The notes: a model not told the origin generated them from the sequence alone. Positions 24,992-32,647 are shown, counted from the first letter of the stretch. The stretch is 34,054 bases of DNA from an uncultured Geobacteraceae bacterium (GCA_903862245.1 CAIOXL010000159.1:1-34054); one strand, 5' to 3'. Program-made: numbers and translations.

Positions 24992-25813
24992 ATGGAATTT
25001 CTGAAAAGATATGTATATCCGATTGTGATCGGCATCGGGATTATCGCAGCTCTGCTGGTTTTTTCGCTGAACGTTCCCCGTAACCGTGAAGCGAACATCA
25101 TCGAGCGTTCGGTCCTCGACGCGCTCTCTCCGCTCCTTCGTCCCGTTTCCTGGGCCGGCGGTTTTGTGGAGGATATATGGGACAGTTATATCCGCCTGGT
25201 TGATACCCGGAGTGAGAACATGCGTCTGCGGGAGGATATCCGTTCCCTTAATCAGCGATTGCTGGAAGGTAATGAAACATTTCTGGCCAACCAGCGTCTT
25301 GAGCTGCTGCTGGATATGAAAAAAAGTGTCAAGGCGCCCACTATTTCGGCAACTGTTATTGGCGAGGACGTCACCTCATGGTTCAGAACGCTGATCATTA
25401 ATCGCGGCAGCTCAAACGGCATCCGGGAGGGAATGGCGGTCATCTCCGCCGACGGCGTTGTCGGCCAGACGGTAAAAGTTGCCGCAGCAACGTCACGCGT
25501 ACTGCTGCTGACGGACCATGCCAGCGGCATCTCCTCGACAATTCAGCGTTCACGTGCCCGGGGTGTTGTCAAGGGGAAGAGCGAAATGCTCTGCACACTT
25601 GAATTTGCCACCCGCGAGGAGGATGTAAAGGTCGGTGACACCGTTATAACCTCCGGCATCGGCGGGGTCTTTATGAAAGGTCTCCCGATTGGAGAGGTCA
25701 CGATGGTCAAGCGGGGGGAGTACGGCATTTTCCAATCCGTGTCTATCCGCCCTGCCGTTAACCTGCCCCATCTGGAGGAAGTTCTGGTCGTGCAGCGGGG
25801 TGGTTATGAGTAG
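24992..25813 (+). CDS. mreC: Rod shape-determining protein MreC
   Basis: The 273-residue protein has one N-terminal membrane helix (about residues 9-27), a coiled coil (about 70-108, SENMRLREDIRSLNQRLL and following) and a periplasmic beta-barrel domain with the family motifs FRTLIINRGSSNGIREGMAVIS, GVVGQ and TSGIGGVFMKGLPIGEV. MreC links MreB to the elongation synthases RodA-PBP2 and activates them. It begins the mreC-mreD-mrdA-rodA cluster, and its end overlaps mreD by 8 bases. mreB is not immediately upstream, where many genomes have it; gmhB is there instead. Confidence 0.95.
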   Translation: MEFLKRYVYPIVIGIGIIAALLVFSLNVPRNREANIIERSVLDALSPLLRPVSWAGGFVEDIWDSYIRLVDTRSENMRLREDIRSLNQRLLEGNETFLANQRLELLLDMKKSVKAPTISATVIGEDVTSWFRTLIINRGSSNGIREGMAVISADGVVGQTVKVAAATSRVLLLTDHASGISSTIQRSRARGVVKGKSEMLCTLEFATREEDVKVGDTVITSGIGGVFMKGLPIGEVTMVKRGEYGIFQSVSIRPAVNLPHLEEVLVVQRGGYE

Positions 25814-26300
25814 ACGCGCCTCTCTCCTGCTGTTGTGCATCGTTGTTGTATCGATTGTTATTCAGGTGGCGTTGTTTCCAGTCTTCGTGCGCCCCCCCTT
25901 CAAGCCTGACCTGCTGCTCATCATCATGGTGTTTATCACCCTGCGCGGTTCATTTCAAGTCGGCGCCCCCCTCGCCTGGCTGCTTGGCCTGCTGGATGAC
26001 GTATGCAGCGGACTGTACCTGGGCCTTAATGCCGCCACGTTTTTGATTTCATTCCTCGTTATCAGGAGTGTTTCGGACCGTCTGTACGCCGACAGTGCCA
26101 TCCTGTTCGTGCTGACCGTCGCCGGCGTTACAGTTGCCGAATTCACCCTGAACCTGCTCCTCATGGTCATGTTCACCACATCCCCCGGCATCGCCTATTC
26201 CATGTTTTCCGACATTTTTCCCCGTCTGCTGGTCAATGCCTTTGTCGCATCGATCGTATCATCATTCCCCGGATTTGACTGCCAGCTGGAAACGTCATGA
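25806..26300 (+). CDS. mreD: Rod shape-determining protein MreD
   Basis: The 164-residue inner-membrane protein has about five helices. It starts SRRASLLLLCIVVVSIVIQ and continues KPDLLLIIMVFITLRGSFQVGAPLAWLLGLLDDVCSGLYLGLNAA-like segments (the G-L-x-D-x-x-x-G pattern is typical of MreD). It works with MreC in the elongasome. Start ATG 25806 overlaps the mreC end, and its TGA overlaps the mrdA ATG (ATGA), so translation is coupled on both sides. Confidence 0.92.
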   Translation: MSRRASLLLLCIVVVSIVIQVALFPVFVRPPFKPDLLLIIMVFITLRGSFQVGAPLAWLLGLLDDVCSGLYLGLNAATFLISFLVIRSVSDRLYADSAILFVLTVAGVTVAEFTLNLLLMVMFTTSPGIAYSMFSDIFPRLLVNAFVASIVSSFPGFDCQLETS

Positions 26301-28228
26301 AAGAGCGCCGCGTTGTCCGGGAATTACTGGAGTCAAAGCAGCGGATCATGTCGCTATCGTTTGTGGTCGGTATTGTCTTTCTGGTCCTGCTGGTGCGGTT
26401 ATGGCATCTGCAGATACTGAGCGCGGATGATTATCACGCCATGTCTGAAAACAACCGTCTCCGTTTTGTGCCGGTGGCCGCATCCCGTGGTGCCATACTG
26501 GACCGCGCCGGCACTGTTCTGGTCAGCAACCGCCCGTCATTCAGCCTTGCGGTAATTCCGCAGGAAGTTAAGGACAAGGAGGCGCTTCTCACACAGCTTT
26601 CCACTCTGCTGGGGCTTGACCGGACGGAAATGGCTGAACGGTGGGAAAAGAATAAGGGGCGGGCCAAATACTACCCGATTGTTCTCGCCTCCAACATCAC
26701 CCGCGACCATGTCGAAATTGTGGAAGAAAACCGCCTCCGGCTGCCGGGAGTCGAGATAGAAATGAAACCGGTGCGGGAATACAGCAGCAAGCAGCTTGCC
26801 GCACATCTGCTCGGATACATTGGCGAGATTTCTGAAAAAGAGCTGGATGTTACCGGCTTCGAAGAGTACAACCCGGGCGATTATATCGGAAAAAACGGCA
26901 TAGAGCGGGCTCTGGAAAAGGAGCTGCATGGCGGTGACGGCGGACGGCAGCTGGAAGTTGACGCTCGCGGCAGGGTTTTACGGACGATTTCCGAAAGCAG
27001 TCCGACCGTCGGCAACAGCGTCGTACTGACAATCGACGCAGCGATCCAGAAGCAGGCGGAACGGGCCTTTGGTGATCAAGCCGGTGCTGCCGTAGCCATG
27101 GACGTCTCCACAGGTGAAATACTGGCGTTTGTCAGCAACCCCGGCTTCGATCCGGCACTGTTCAGCGGCAAAATGCCGGCAGATGTCTGGAAAACATATC
27201 TGGATGACAAGCGGCATCCACTTGAAAACAAGGCGCTCAGCGGGCAATATCCCCCCGGCTCCACCTTTAAAATTGTTACTGCGCTGGCGGCACTTCAGGA
27301 CAACAGAATCAACGAATCAACCTCGTTCAATTGCAGCGGCAGCTATGACCTGGGAACCTCCACGTTCAAGTGCTGGAATAAACGGGGGCATGGGGCCACC
27401 AACCTGCGCAAATCTCTGCGGGAATCGTGCGATGTATTCTATTACAATCTGGGCGAAAAACTTGGCGTTGACAAGATTGCAGCGGCCGCCCAGGCTTTCA
27501 AGCTGGGGACCCCCCTTGGCGTCGAACTGCTGAACGAGCGGAGCGGACTCATCCCCACATCGGAATGGAAACTGAAACGCTTCGGCAAACGGTGGTTTCA
27601 CGGCGAAACCCTGTCGGTCGCCATCGGCCAGGGAGCGGTACTTCTCACGCCGATCCAGCTCGCATCCATGATCGCAACGGTAGCCAATGAAGGTACGATT
27701 TACCGCCCCCATGTGGTCAAGCGGATTGTTGATGCGGACGGGAAAACCCTCCGGGAAAGCAAAAACGAAATCATTGGAACCGCCGTATTTCCCAAAGAAT
27801 CGTACAGACTGGTCAAGCAGGGGCTGCTGGCGGTGGTCAATGAACCGGGCGGCACCGGTGCCATGGCCAGACTGCCCGATATCAAAGTGGCGGGAAAAAC
27901 CGGAACATCCCAGGTTGTCAAACTGCGCGACAGCAAATACGGCACCCCCTATCAGTACCGGGACCATGCCCTCTTTGTGGCATTTGCACCGTTTGAAAAG
28001 CCGGAAATTGCGGTGGCCGTAGTCATTGAACATGGCGAGCATGGCGGTGCAGCGGCAGCCCCCATTGCCGGAAGAATACTGAGGGCATATTTTGACGGTA
28101 AAAAACCGGTGCGCAAGGATGCAGCCGGGTCAGCAGGCAGTGATGAGAGCAATGACGACAACGATGGAACCAGCGGAGCAAACAGCGTGAAAGAGCCGCG
28201 CAACAACGGAGATGCCGCCCATGATTGA
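26297..28228 (+). CDS. mrdA: Penicillin-binding protein 2 (peptidoglycan DD-transpeptidase)
   Basis: The 643-residue elongation transpeptidase has an N-terminal membrane helix (about residues 18-36), the non-catalytic dimerisation domain (RGAILDRAG onwards) and the transpeptidase domain. Catalytic motifs are S322-T-F-K325, S377-C-D379 and K534-T-G-T537. SCD at the second motif is a PBP2-type variant of SxN. After about residue 600 there is a hydrophilic, Gly/Ser/Asp/Asn-rich tail of some 40 residues, longer than is usual. The gene is coupled to mreD (4-base overlap) and rodA (8-base overlap). Confidence 0.96.
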   Translation: MKERRVVRELLESKQRIMSLSFVVGIVFLVLLVRLWHLQILSADDYHAMSENNRLRFVPVAASRGAILDRAGTVLVSNRPSFSLAVIPQEVKDKEALLTQLSTLLGLDRTEMAERWEKNKGRAKYYPIVLASNITRDHVEIVEENRLRLPGVEIEMKPVREYSSKQLAAHLLGYIGEISEKELDVTGFEEYNPGDYIGKNGIERALEKELHGGDGGRQLEVDARGRVLRTISESSPTVGNSVVLTIDAAIQKQAERAFGDQAGAAVAMDVSTGEILAFVSNPGFDPALFSGKMPADVWKTYLDDKRHPLENKALSGQYPPGSTFKIVTALAALQDNRINESTSFNCSGSYDLGTSTFKCWNKRGHGATNLRKSLRESCDVFYYNLGEKLGVDKIAAAAQAFKLGTPLGVELLNERSGLIPTSEWKLKRFGKRWFHGETLSVAIGQGAVLLTPIQLASMIATVANEGTIYRPHVVKRIVDADGKTLRESKNEIIGTAVFPKESYRLVKQGLLAVVNEPGGTGAMARLPDIKVAGKTGTSQVVKLRDSKYGTPYQYRDHALFVAFAPFEKPEIAVAVVIEHGEHGGAAAAPIAGRILRAYFDGKKPVRKDAAGSAGSDESNDDNDGTSGANSVKEPRNNGDAAHD

Positions 28229-29321
28229 TCGCCGCCTGCTAACCAACATTGACTGGGTTCTGGCCGGACTGGTTGTGGCCGTCTGTCTGCTCGGAATACT
28301 TAACATCTACAGCGCAACGACACCCTACAAAATTATCGGAACCGCTTACTACATCAAGCAGTTTTACTGGATGCTGGTCGGTATGGTTGTTTCACTGATG
28401 GTATGCAGCCTTGATTATCACATCCTGGAAGATCTTTCCTACTGGTTCTACGGATTTCTCCTGTTCCTGCTGATTGCAGTGCTTGTTGTCGGCAAACGGT
28501 CAATGGGGGCTACCCGCTGGTTGAATCTGGGCATAATGAACATCCAGCCGTCAGAACTCATGAAGATCGTTATCATCGTGACGTTCGCCCGCTTTTTTAA
28601 CAGTTTTCAGGCGGCAGGGGGGCTGACGGTCAAAGAAGTGCTTATCCCCTTCTCTCTCCTGGCATTTCCGGCAGCATTAATCATGAAGCAGCCGGACCTG
28701 GGCACCGCAACTCTGGTCATCCTGATCGCCCTGTCCATGATCCTGTACGTCGGACTGCGCTGGTCCACCATCATGACGTTTGTCAGCGTTACAATCCCCA
28801 TGGCCTGGGTCGGCTGGTCGTTTCTGTTGCGCCCGTACCAGAAAAACCGTGTTCTCGACTTTCTGGACCCGGAACGGTCGCGGCTTGGCAGCGGCTATCA
28901 CATCATTCAGAGTAAAATTGCGGTCGGTTCAGGGGGATTCACCGGCAAAGGGTTTGTCAAAGGGACTCAGTCGCAGCTCCGTTTCCTGCCGGAACAGCAC
29001 ACCGATTTTGCCTTTTCGGTTTTTGCCGAAGAGTGGGGGTTTCTCGGCTGCCTGCTGCTGATCATCATCTACCTCTCACTGGTCCTGTGGGGGCTCAATA
29101 TCGCCCGGCGCTGCAACGACCGCTTCGGCAGCCTGCTTGCGGTCGGCGTCACCGCCATGCTCTTCTGGCATATCGTCATCAACATGGGAATGGTGATCGG
29201 CCTCTTCCCGGTCGTCGGCGTCCCGCTGCCGTTCTTTTCCTACGGCGGCACCTCCATGATCACCTCCATGGTCGGCATCGGCCTGTTGCAGAACATCAGC
29301 ATGCGGCGGTTTATGTTCTGA
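28221..29321 (+). CDS. rodA: Peptidoglycan glycosyltransferase RodA (SEDS family)
   Basis: The 366-residue polytopic enzyme polymerises lipid II for the lateral wall with PBP2. It begins MIDRRLLTNIDWV, typical of RodA. Family motifs include KRSMGATRWLNLG, NIQPSELMKI, QPDLGTA, LPEQHTDFAFSV and the C-terminal GVPLPFFSYGGTSM. I choose ATG 28221 over 28212 because GGAG (28208-28211) is 9 bases from it and directly abuts the other. The start overlaps the end of mrdA. It is the last gene of the cluster and is followed by a very long-stemmed terminator. Confidence 0.96.
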   Translation: MIDRRLLTNIDWVLAGLVVAVCLLGILNIYSATTPYKIIGTAYYIKQFYWMLVGMVVSLMVCSLDYHILEDLSYWFYGFLLFLLIAVLVVGKRSMGATRWLNLGIMNIQPSELMKIVIIVTFARFFNSFQAAGGLTVKEVLIPFSLLAFPAALIMKQPDLGTATLVILIALSMILYVGLRWSTIMTFVSVTIPMAWVGWSFLLRPYQKNRVLDFLDPERSRLGSGYHIIQSKIAVGSGGFTGKGFVKGTQSQLRFLPEQHTDFAFSVFAEEWGFLGCLLLIIIYLSLVLWGLNIARRCNDRFGSLLAVGVTAMLFWHIVINMGMVIGLFPVVGVPLPFFSYGGTSMITSMVGIGLLQNISMRRFMF

Positions 29322-29348
29322 GGTATAACGAGTAAACACCATGACCCA

Positions 29349-29394
29349 AACAGAAAAGGGGACAGCCGACCGGCTGTCCCCTTTTCTGTTCTTT
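29349..29394. terminator. Long-stem bidirectional terminator
   Basis: Arms at 29349-29368 and 29371-29390 are perfect inverted repeats of 20 bases (core AAAAGGGGACAGCC and GGCTGTCCCCTTTT). The A- and T-rich ends work for both strands. It lies 27 bases after rodA and serves the convergent OFA operon as well. Confidence 0.9.
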
Positions 29395-29407
29395 ACAAGC
29401 CTTTACG

Positions 29408-29427
29408 TCTCCCCTGTTGAGGGGAGA
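29408..29427. repeat. Small extragenic hairpin
   Basis: TCTCCCCT-GTTG-AGGGGAGA is a perfect 8-bp stem with a 4-base loop, followed by TTAAAGGGGTTGGG. It stands next to the long terminator and just beyond the OFA transporter stop (29444). In style it resembles the CCCCTCCC/GGGAGGGG stem at 2920-2940 and may be a second extragenic palindrome type. Confidence 0.5.
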
Positions 29428-29443
29428 TTAAAGGGGTTGGGTA

Positions 29444-30796
29444 CTACCTCGGCACGCGCACCCTCGCCTCTTCATACCCGGCAAACACCTTGGCGCCCAG
29501 CATAAATTCCGCCCAGAATTCTTTCCACTGGGAAGGCTCTGCTTCGGCGTCGCTCACCGGCTTGAGCTCTGCCAGGAAGATGGTCAGCGCAGCACCCCCT
29601 ACCAGCAGAAACCCGGCCAGCATGAATGACTTGCCAAGACCACCCGGCTGAGCGTTGATCATCTCGGAAACCTTACCCATGACGAAACCGCCCACGCCCC
29701 ACGCCGTAAACAGAGCGCCGTAATTAAGACCATAGTTTTTGGTTCCCCAGTAATCCTTGGCAAAGGAGGGGAACAGGCAGAGGTTTGAGCCGTAGTTGAA
29801 GCCGATGAAGGAGGCCAGCAGAACCAGCAGCACGGCGCTGCCGGTGTTGACCACCGCCATGGCGATGAACATCATTACGGCCTGGAACGAGAGCATGATA
29901 AACAGGGTGGCACGGCGGCCGATCTTGTCCGAAAGTACACCGGCCACAACGCGACCACCGGCATTCCCGATCGCCATGATGGCAACGGCCACAAACGCCA
30001 TGGGCCCCATGCTCTTCTTGGCCAGACCGGCAACACTGCCGATGACCATCAACCCGGCGCCCGAGCCGATGAAGAAGGCAACCCAGAGAACGTAGAACTT
30101 ATAGTTGCGTAGCATCTCGCTAACAGTGGCGTTCACCACCGGCTTTGAAGCATTCAGCTTGGCCAGGGGCCCCAGTTCTGCCGGTTCGGCCGGGACAAAC
30201 CCCTGAGGCGGATTGGCAAGCACAAAGGAGAGACCGCAGACAACGGCCGTAAAACCGATTCCCAGAAACATCATCGCCTTCGGGATACCGAATGCGCCGA
30301 TCAGGTAGGATGCAAGCGGTGCGATGTACACCGGGGCGATGCCGAAGCCGGCCACAACGATGCCCGCTATCAATCCGGTTTTGGAGGGGGAAAACCATTT
30401 CAGCGCCGGCGGTGTGGCGGCAGAATAGCCGAAACCAAAGCCGCTGCCGGCGAGGATGCCGAAGCCGAAGACCCAGGCCATGTAGCTGTTGGAGAACGCC
30501 ATCAGCATGAAGCCAGCCCCCACCAGAACCCCGCCGATCAGTGCGGTGCGGGCCGGGCCGATCTTGTCCTGGCACTTGCCGGCCAGAATCATGGCAAATG
30601 CGAAGGCGAGACAGCAGACGGCGTATGGATCATTGATCGAGGCGATATCCCACTGAAAGGCATCCGGGCCCCCTTTTTCGATGGAGGCCTTGATGGCCCC
30701 CTTGAAAATACTCCAGGCATACAGCACTCCGAGGGCCAGGTTGATGGCAAGGCCTGCAGAAACAACGGTCCACCCCTTATTCTTGATCTCAGTCAT
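29444..30796 (-). CDS. OFA-family MFS transporter (oxalate/formate antiporter-like)
   Basis: The 450-residue inner-membrane protein has about 12 helices. The opening KGWTVVSAGLAINLALGVLYAWSIFKGA is the OFA signature, and CQDKIGPARTALIGGVLVGAGF and SDKIGRRATLF are the MFS loop 2-3 motif and its repeat in the second half. FGFGYSAATPPALKWFSPSKTGLIAGIVVAGFG is also typical of OFA proteins. Family members move small carboxylates (oxalate, formate, pyruvate, lactate); the substrate here is not determined. It is the last gene of a five-gene minus-strand operon, 16 bases after its neighbour, with AGGGGAG as ribosome site. Confidence 0.9.
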   Translation of the reverse strand: MTEIKNKGWTVVSAGLAINLALGVLYAWSIFKGAIKASIEKGGPDAFQWDIASINDPYAVCCLAFAFAMILAGKCQDKIGPARTALIGGVLVGAGFMLMAFSNSYMAWVFGFGILAGSGFGFGYSAATPPALKWFSPSKTGLIAGIVVAGFGIAPVYIAPLASYLIGAFGIPKAMMFLGIGFTAVVCGLSFVLANPPQGFVPAEPAELGPLAKLNASKPVVNATVSEMLRNYKFYVLWVAFFIGSGAGLMVIGSVAGLAKKSMGPMAFVAVAIMAIGNAGGRVVAGVLSDKIGRRATLFIMLSFQAVMMFIAMAVVNTGSAVLLVLLASFIGFNYGSNLCLFPSFAKDYWGTKNYGLNYGALFTAWGVGGFVMGKVSEMINAQPGGLGKSFMLAGFLLVGGAALTIFLAELKPVSDAEAEPSQWKEFWAEFMLGAKVFAGYEEARVRVPR

Positions 30797-30812
30797 TAGT
30801 GGCTCCCCTGCC

Positions 30813-31862
30813 CTAGAGTTTCTGGGCCACGGCTTTTTTATCCGGGCCGTTCATACGAATAGCGGTGGCAAACTCCATCCAGAAGACCAGGTAAATCGAG
30901 ATCATCAGCGAAAGACCGACATTCTGATTTTCAGCACCGAGCGCCTTGGCCAGAATCGGCGAAGCGAAACCGGCGCCCAGATCACCGGTTATTCTTTCCA
31001 GCAGATAGAACATGGGCAGGGTCAGCACCGTGCCGATAATCATGATGGCGATACCGGTGGGGCGTTTGATCCAGTACTTGGGGGAGAAACCGTACATGCG
31101 CATGAAGATGACCACCCAGATAATCCAGACCGAATAGTCCACCGCAGCGTCCGGCAGTGCCAGTTTGTTTTTGACCAGCACAACTTCCAACACGGTGACA
31201 ACACCCAGCAGGGTGAACATCCAGTTGAATTTTTCGTTGGCCTGGGTCTGCCAGTTGCGGCTGTCCGGTGCCTTGACTTCGTCGAAGGAGTGGCTGTGGG
31301 TGCCCAAGGCCGAGAAAAGAATGGCGAACCAGATGCCGGCGTTATGAAAGAGAAGGGAGGCATGGTTACCGGCTACGTTGGCGATGCGGGCCATGGGGTC
31401 ACGGGCAAAGTCGCCGGCGATGCGCATCAGGAACAGGTTGACAATTACCGAGCAGCAGATAATGACCGCAATGGTGAAGATCTTTCGCGGCAGCAGATAC
31501 GGATCGACTCGATCCGGGAAGCCGATGATGAAGGCGAACCAGATCAGGTACATAATCAGCGGGATGCCGAAGCAGATGCCGTAGACCGACTTGCCGGCAA
31601 AATCTCCGCTCTGGGCGTAGATGATGTAGTTATTGTCCGGATCGTCATCTGTGTTGGCCGCCTTGACAACATCCTTGGGCACCTTGTTAAGATGCGGCAA
31701 CAGGCCCATGGCGTACCAGCCATGATCCCCCTGAGTCGTATTGAGAACCCAGTACTGGTCGCCCATCATCTCGTCCAGACCACCAAAAAGCTGCATATTG
31801 AAGGCGGCGCAGAAAACGCAGACCACCAGAAGCAAGATTGCATGAGTAATTTTCATCGGCAT
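30813..31862 (-). CDS. Polytopic membrane protein of unknown family, OFA operon
   Basis: The 349-residue protein has roughly eight hydrophobic segments: one near the start (KITHAILLLVVCVFCAAF), then an approximately 65-residue polar, presumably periplasmic region containing YWVLNTTQGDHGWYAMGL and a run of acidic residues (NTDDDPDNNY), then seven more (about residues 93-115, 127-150, 166-188, 213-233, 240-258, 265-290 and 318-340). HNAGIWFAILFSALGTHSHSF has several His residues in a membrane context. I do not recognise the family. The start at 31862 has AGGGGGA 8 bases upstream. Its tight packing with an OFA transporter and two tiny membrane proteins suggests a subunit or sensor of the same system. 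A long open frame on the opposite strand is a shadow. Confidence 0.75.
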   Translation of the reverse strand: MPMKITHAILLLVVCVFCAAFNMQLFGGLDEMMGDQYWVLNTTQGDHGWYAMGLLPHLNKVPKDVVKAANTDDDPDNNYIIYAQSGDFAGKSVYGICFGIPLIMYLIWFAFIIGFPDRVDPYLLPRKIFTIAVIICCSVIVNLFLMRIAGDFARDPMARIANVAGNHASLLFHNAGIWFAILFSALGTHSHSFDEVKAPDSRNWQTQANEKFNWMFTLLGVVTVLEVVLVKNKLALPDAAVDYSVWIIWVVIFMRMYGFSPKYWIKRPTGIAIMIIGTVLTLPMFYLLERITGDLGAGFASPILAKALGAENQNVGLSLMISIYLVFWMEFATAIRMNGPDKKAVAQKL

Positions 31863-31875
31863 GAGCGTATTCCCC

Positions 31876-32127
31876 CTATTCCTTGTGTGTTGTCCAGAAC
31901 ATCGACACCGCATTGGCGGCAAACAGGCCGTAAAGCCACATGGTATTCCAGGCCGGACCGGACCAATGACTGCCATGACCGCCACCGACAACACCGGATG
32001 CGATCACGAAGCCGATCATCGATGTGAAGGCCACCATGGCAACCGAGCGAAGGATCGCACTGTTGCGCCAGGTATGACGCTCCAGTTCCTCTATTCTGTT
32101 CAGCAGTTCAAGCTCTCTTTCGCTCAT
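31876..32127 (-). CDS. Small two-helix membrane protein, OFA operon
   Basis: The 83-residue protein starts with a charged amphipathic helix (SERELELLNRIEELERHTWR) and has two membrane helices (about residues 25-47 and 60-78) separated by a Gly/His-rich turn (GVVGGGHGSHWSGP). A strong site AAAGGAG precedes the start. It overlaps the 3' end of the upstream 40-residue gene by 20 bases, and the next gene begins 13 bases after its stop. I do not recognise the family; the N-terminal helix could mediate assembly. The His-Trp-rich loop between helices may bind metal or contact a partner; that is inference. Confidence 0.7.
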   Translation of the reverse strand: MSERELELLNRIEELERHTWRNSAILRSVAMVAFTSMIGFVIASGVVGGGHGSHWSGPAWNTMWLYGLFAANAVSMFWTTHKE

Positions 32128-32230
32128 TTCTCTTCTCCTTTGTTATCGTTATTGCAAGAAACAGCAAGGTAACTGTCAGGGCCAGTGCCAGACGAAATCC
32201 ATCTAAATTCAGCGTCACGTTGTACAGCAT
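32108..32230 (-). CDS. 40-residue single-helix membrane peptide, OFA operon
   Basis: This short gene is supported by an excellent ribosome site: AAGGAGGT ends 5 bases before the ATG at 32230. The product has a short polar N-terminus, one hydrophobic helix (about residues 12-29, FRLALALTVTLLFLAITI) and a very basic tail (KEKRNERKRA), which puts the C-terminus in the cytoplasm. Its end overlaps the next gene. Small proteins of this size accompany some OFA transporters elsewhere as small subunits; I recall this only generally, so homology is unproven. Annotation pipelines could easily miss it. Confidence 0.65.
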   Translation of the reverse strand: MLYNVTLNLDGFRLALALTVTLLFLAITITKEKRNERKRA

Positions 32231-32264
32231 CGGTACCTCCTTCCATTCCGGCGATCGTTCGTAT

Positions 32265-32450
32265 TCAAGACATCTGAGGAAGCTCGCCATGAAAACGATC
32301 GGCCAGTTCCAGATATTTACTGCACTGGGCGTGTCGACCACAGCAGTAGCGAATGATCATATTCACGTCATGGGGTGATATGTATTCGCATCCGACATCG
32401 CAGTAATCGTCGTTTTTGCCATAAAATGGGCAGATGTCAGGATTTCCCAT
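32265..32450 (-). CDS. Small cysteine-rich protein, first gene of OFA operon
   Basis: The 61-residue soluble protein has six cysteines in its first 43 residues: C7, C17, C21, C36, C37 and C43 (DICPFYG, YCDVGCEY, RYCCGRHAQCSKYLELA). Two His residues (H27, H40) lie among them. The pattern suggests a small zinc or Fe-S binding domain. The ATG at 32450 is preceded by GAGAGGA, and a sigma-54 promoter ends about 35 bases upstream. The 34-base gap to the next gene shows it belongs to the same transcript. It may be a regulator, sensor or metallochaperone for the transport system; the family is not recognised. Confidence 0.68.
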   Translation of the reverse strand: MGNPDICPFYGKNDDYCDVGCEYISPHDVNMIIRYCCGRHAQCSKYLELADRFHGELPQMS

Positions 32451-32483
32451 GGGTGTCCTCTCGTAGAATGTTCACCCGAGTAC

Positions 32484-32500
32484 AGCACTAGTTGTGCCAA
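32484..32500 (-). promoter_or_regulatory. Sigma-54 (RpoN) promoter of the OFA operon
   Basis: On the minus strand, TTGGCACAACTAGTGCT matches the -24/-12 consensus: TTGGCAC with invariant GG at 32498-32497 and GC at 32486-32485, exactly 12 bases apart. Predicted transcription starts near 32473, leaving a leader of about 23 bases before the Cys-rich gene. Enhancer-like dyads upstream support the call. Confidence 0.82.
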
Positions 32501-32529
32501 TAGTGTATACAATACTTATATTTCTTGTT

Positions 32530-32542
32530 TATCAGGTAGTTA
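32530..32542 (+). promoter_or_regulatory. Candidate IHF site
   Basis: TATCAGGTAGTTA matches the IHF consensus WATCAANNNNTTR with one mismatch. It lies between the sigma-54 promoter and the first dyad, where a DNA bend would bring an enhancer-bound activator to the polymerase. Confidence 0.4.
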
Positions 32543-32585
32543 TGCTGTTTAGGCAGTAATTATTGAGGGTGGGGACTTTAGTGTT

Positions 32586-32601
32586 TTTGCATAAATGCAA
32601 A
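32586..32601. promoter_or_regulatory. Dyad operator 1 (TTTGCA-N4-TGCAAA)
   Basis: TTTGCATAAATGCAAA is a perfect 6-4-6 inverted repeat. Its centre is about 120 bases upstream of the predicted sigma-54 start site, a normal distance for an activator binding site. Confidence 0.72.
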
Positions 32602-32647
32602 TAGGTATGGTGAATCTGGAAGGCGGTGGCGGATGCCAGTGAATGAT

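Noticed and set aside
30681-32027. 448-codon plus-strand open frame opposite the OFA operon
   Set aside because: Its translation is rich in Asp, His, Gln and Gly with no domain, and it spans two well-supported membrane protein genes.
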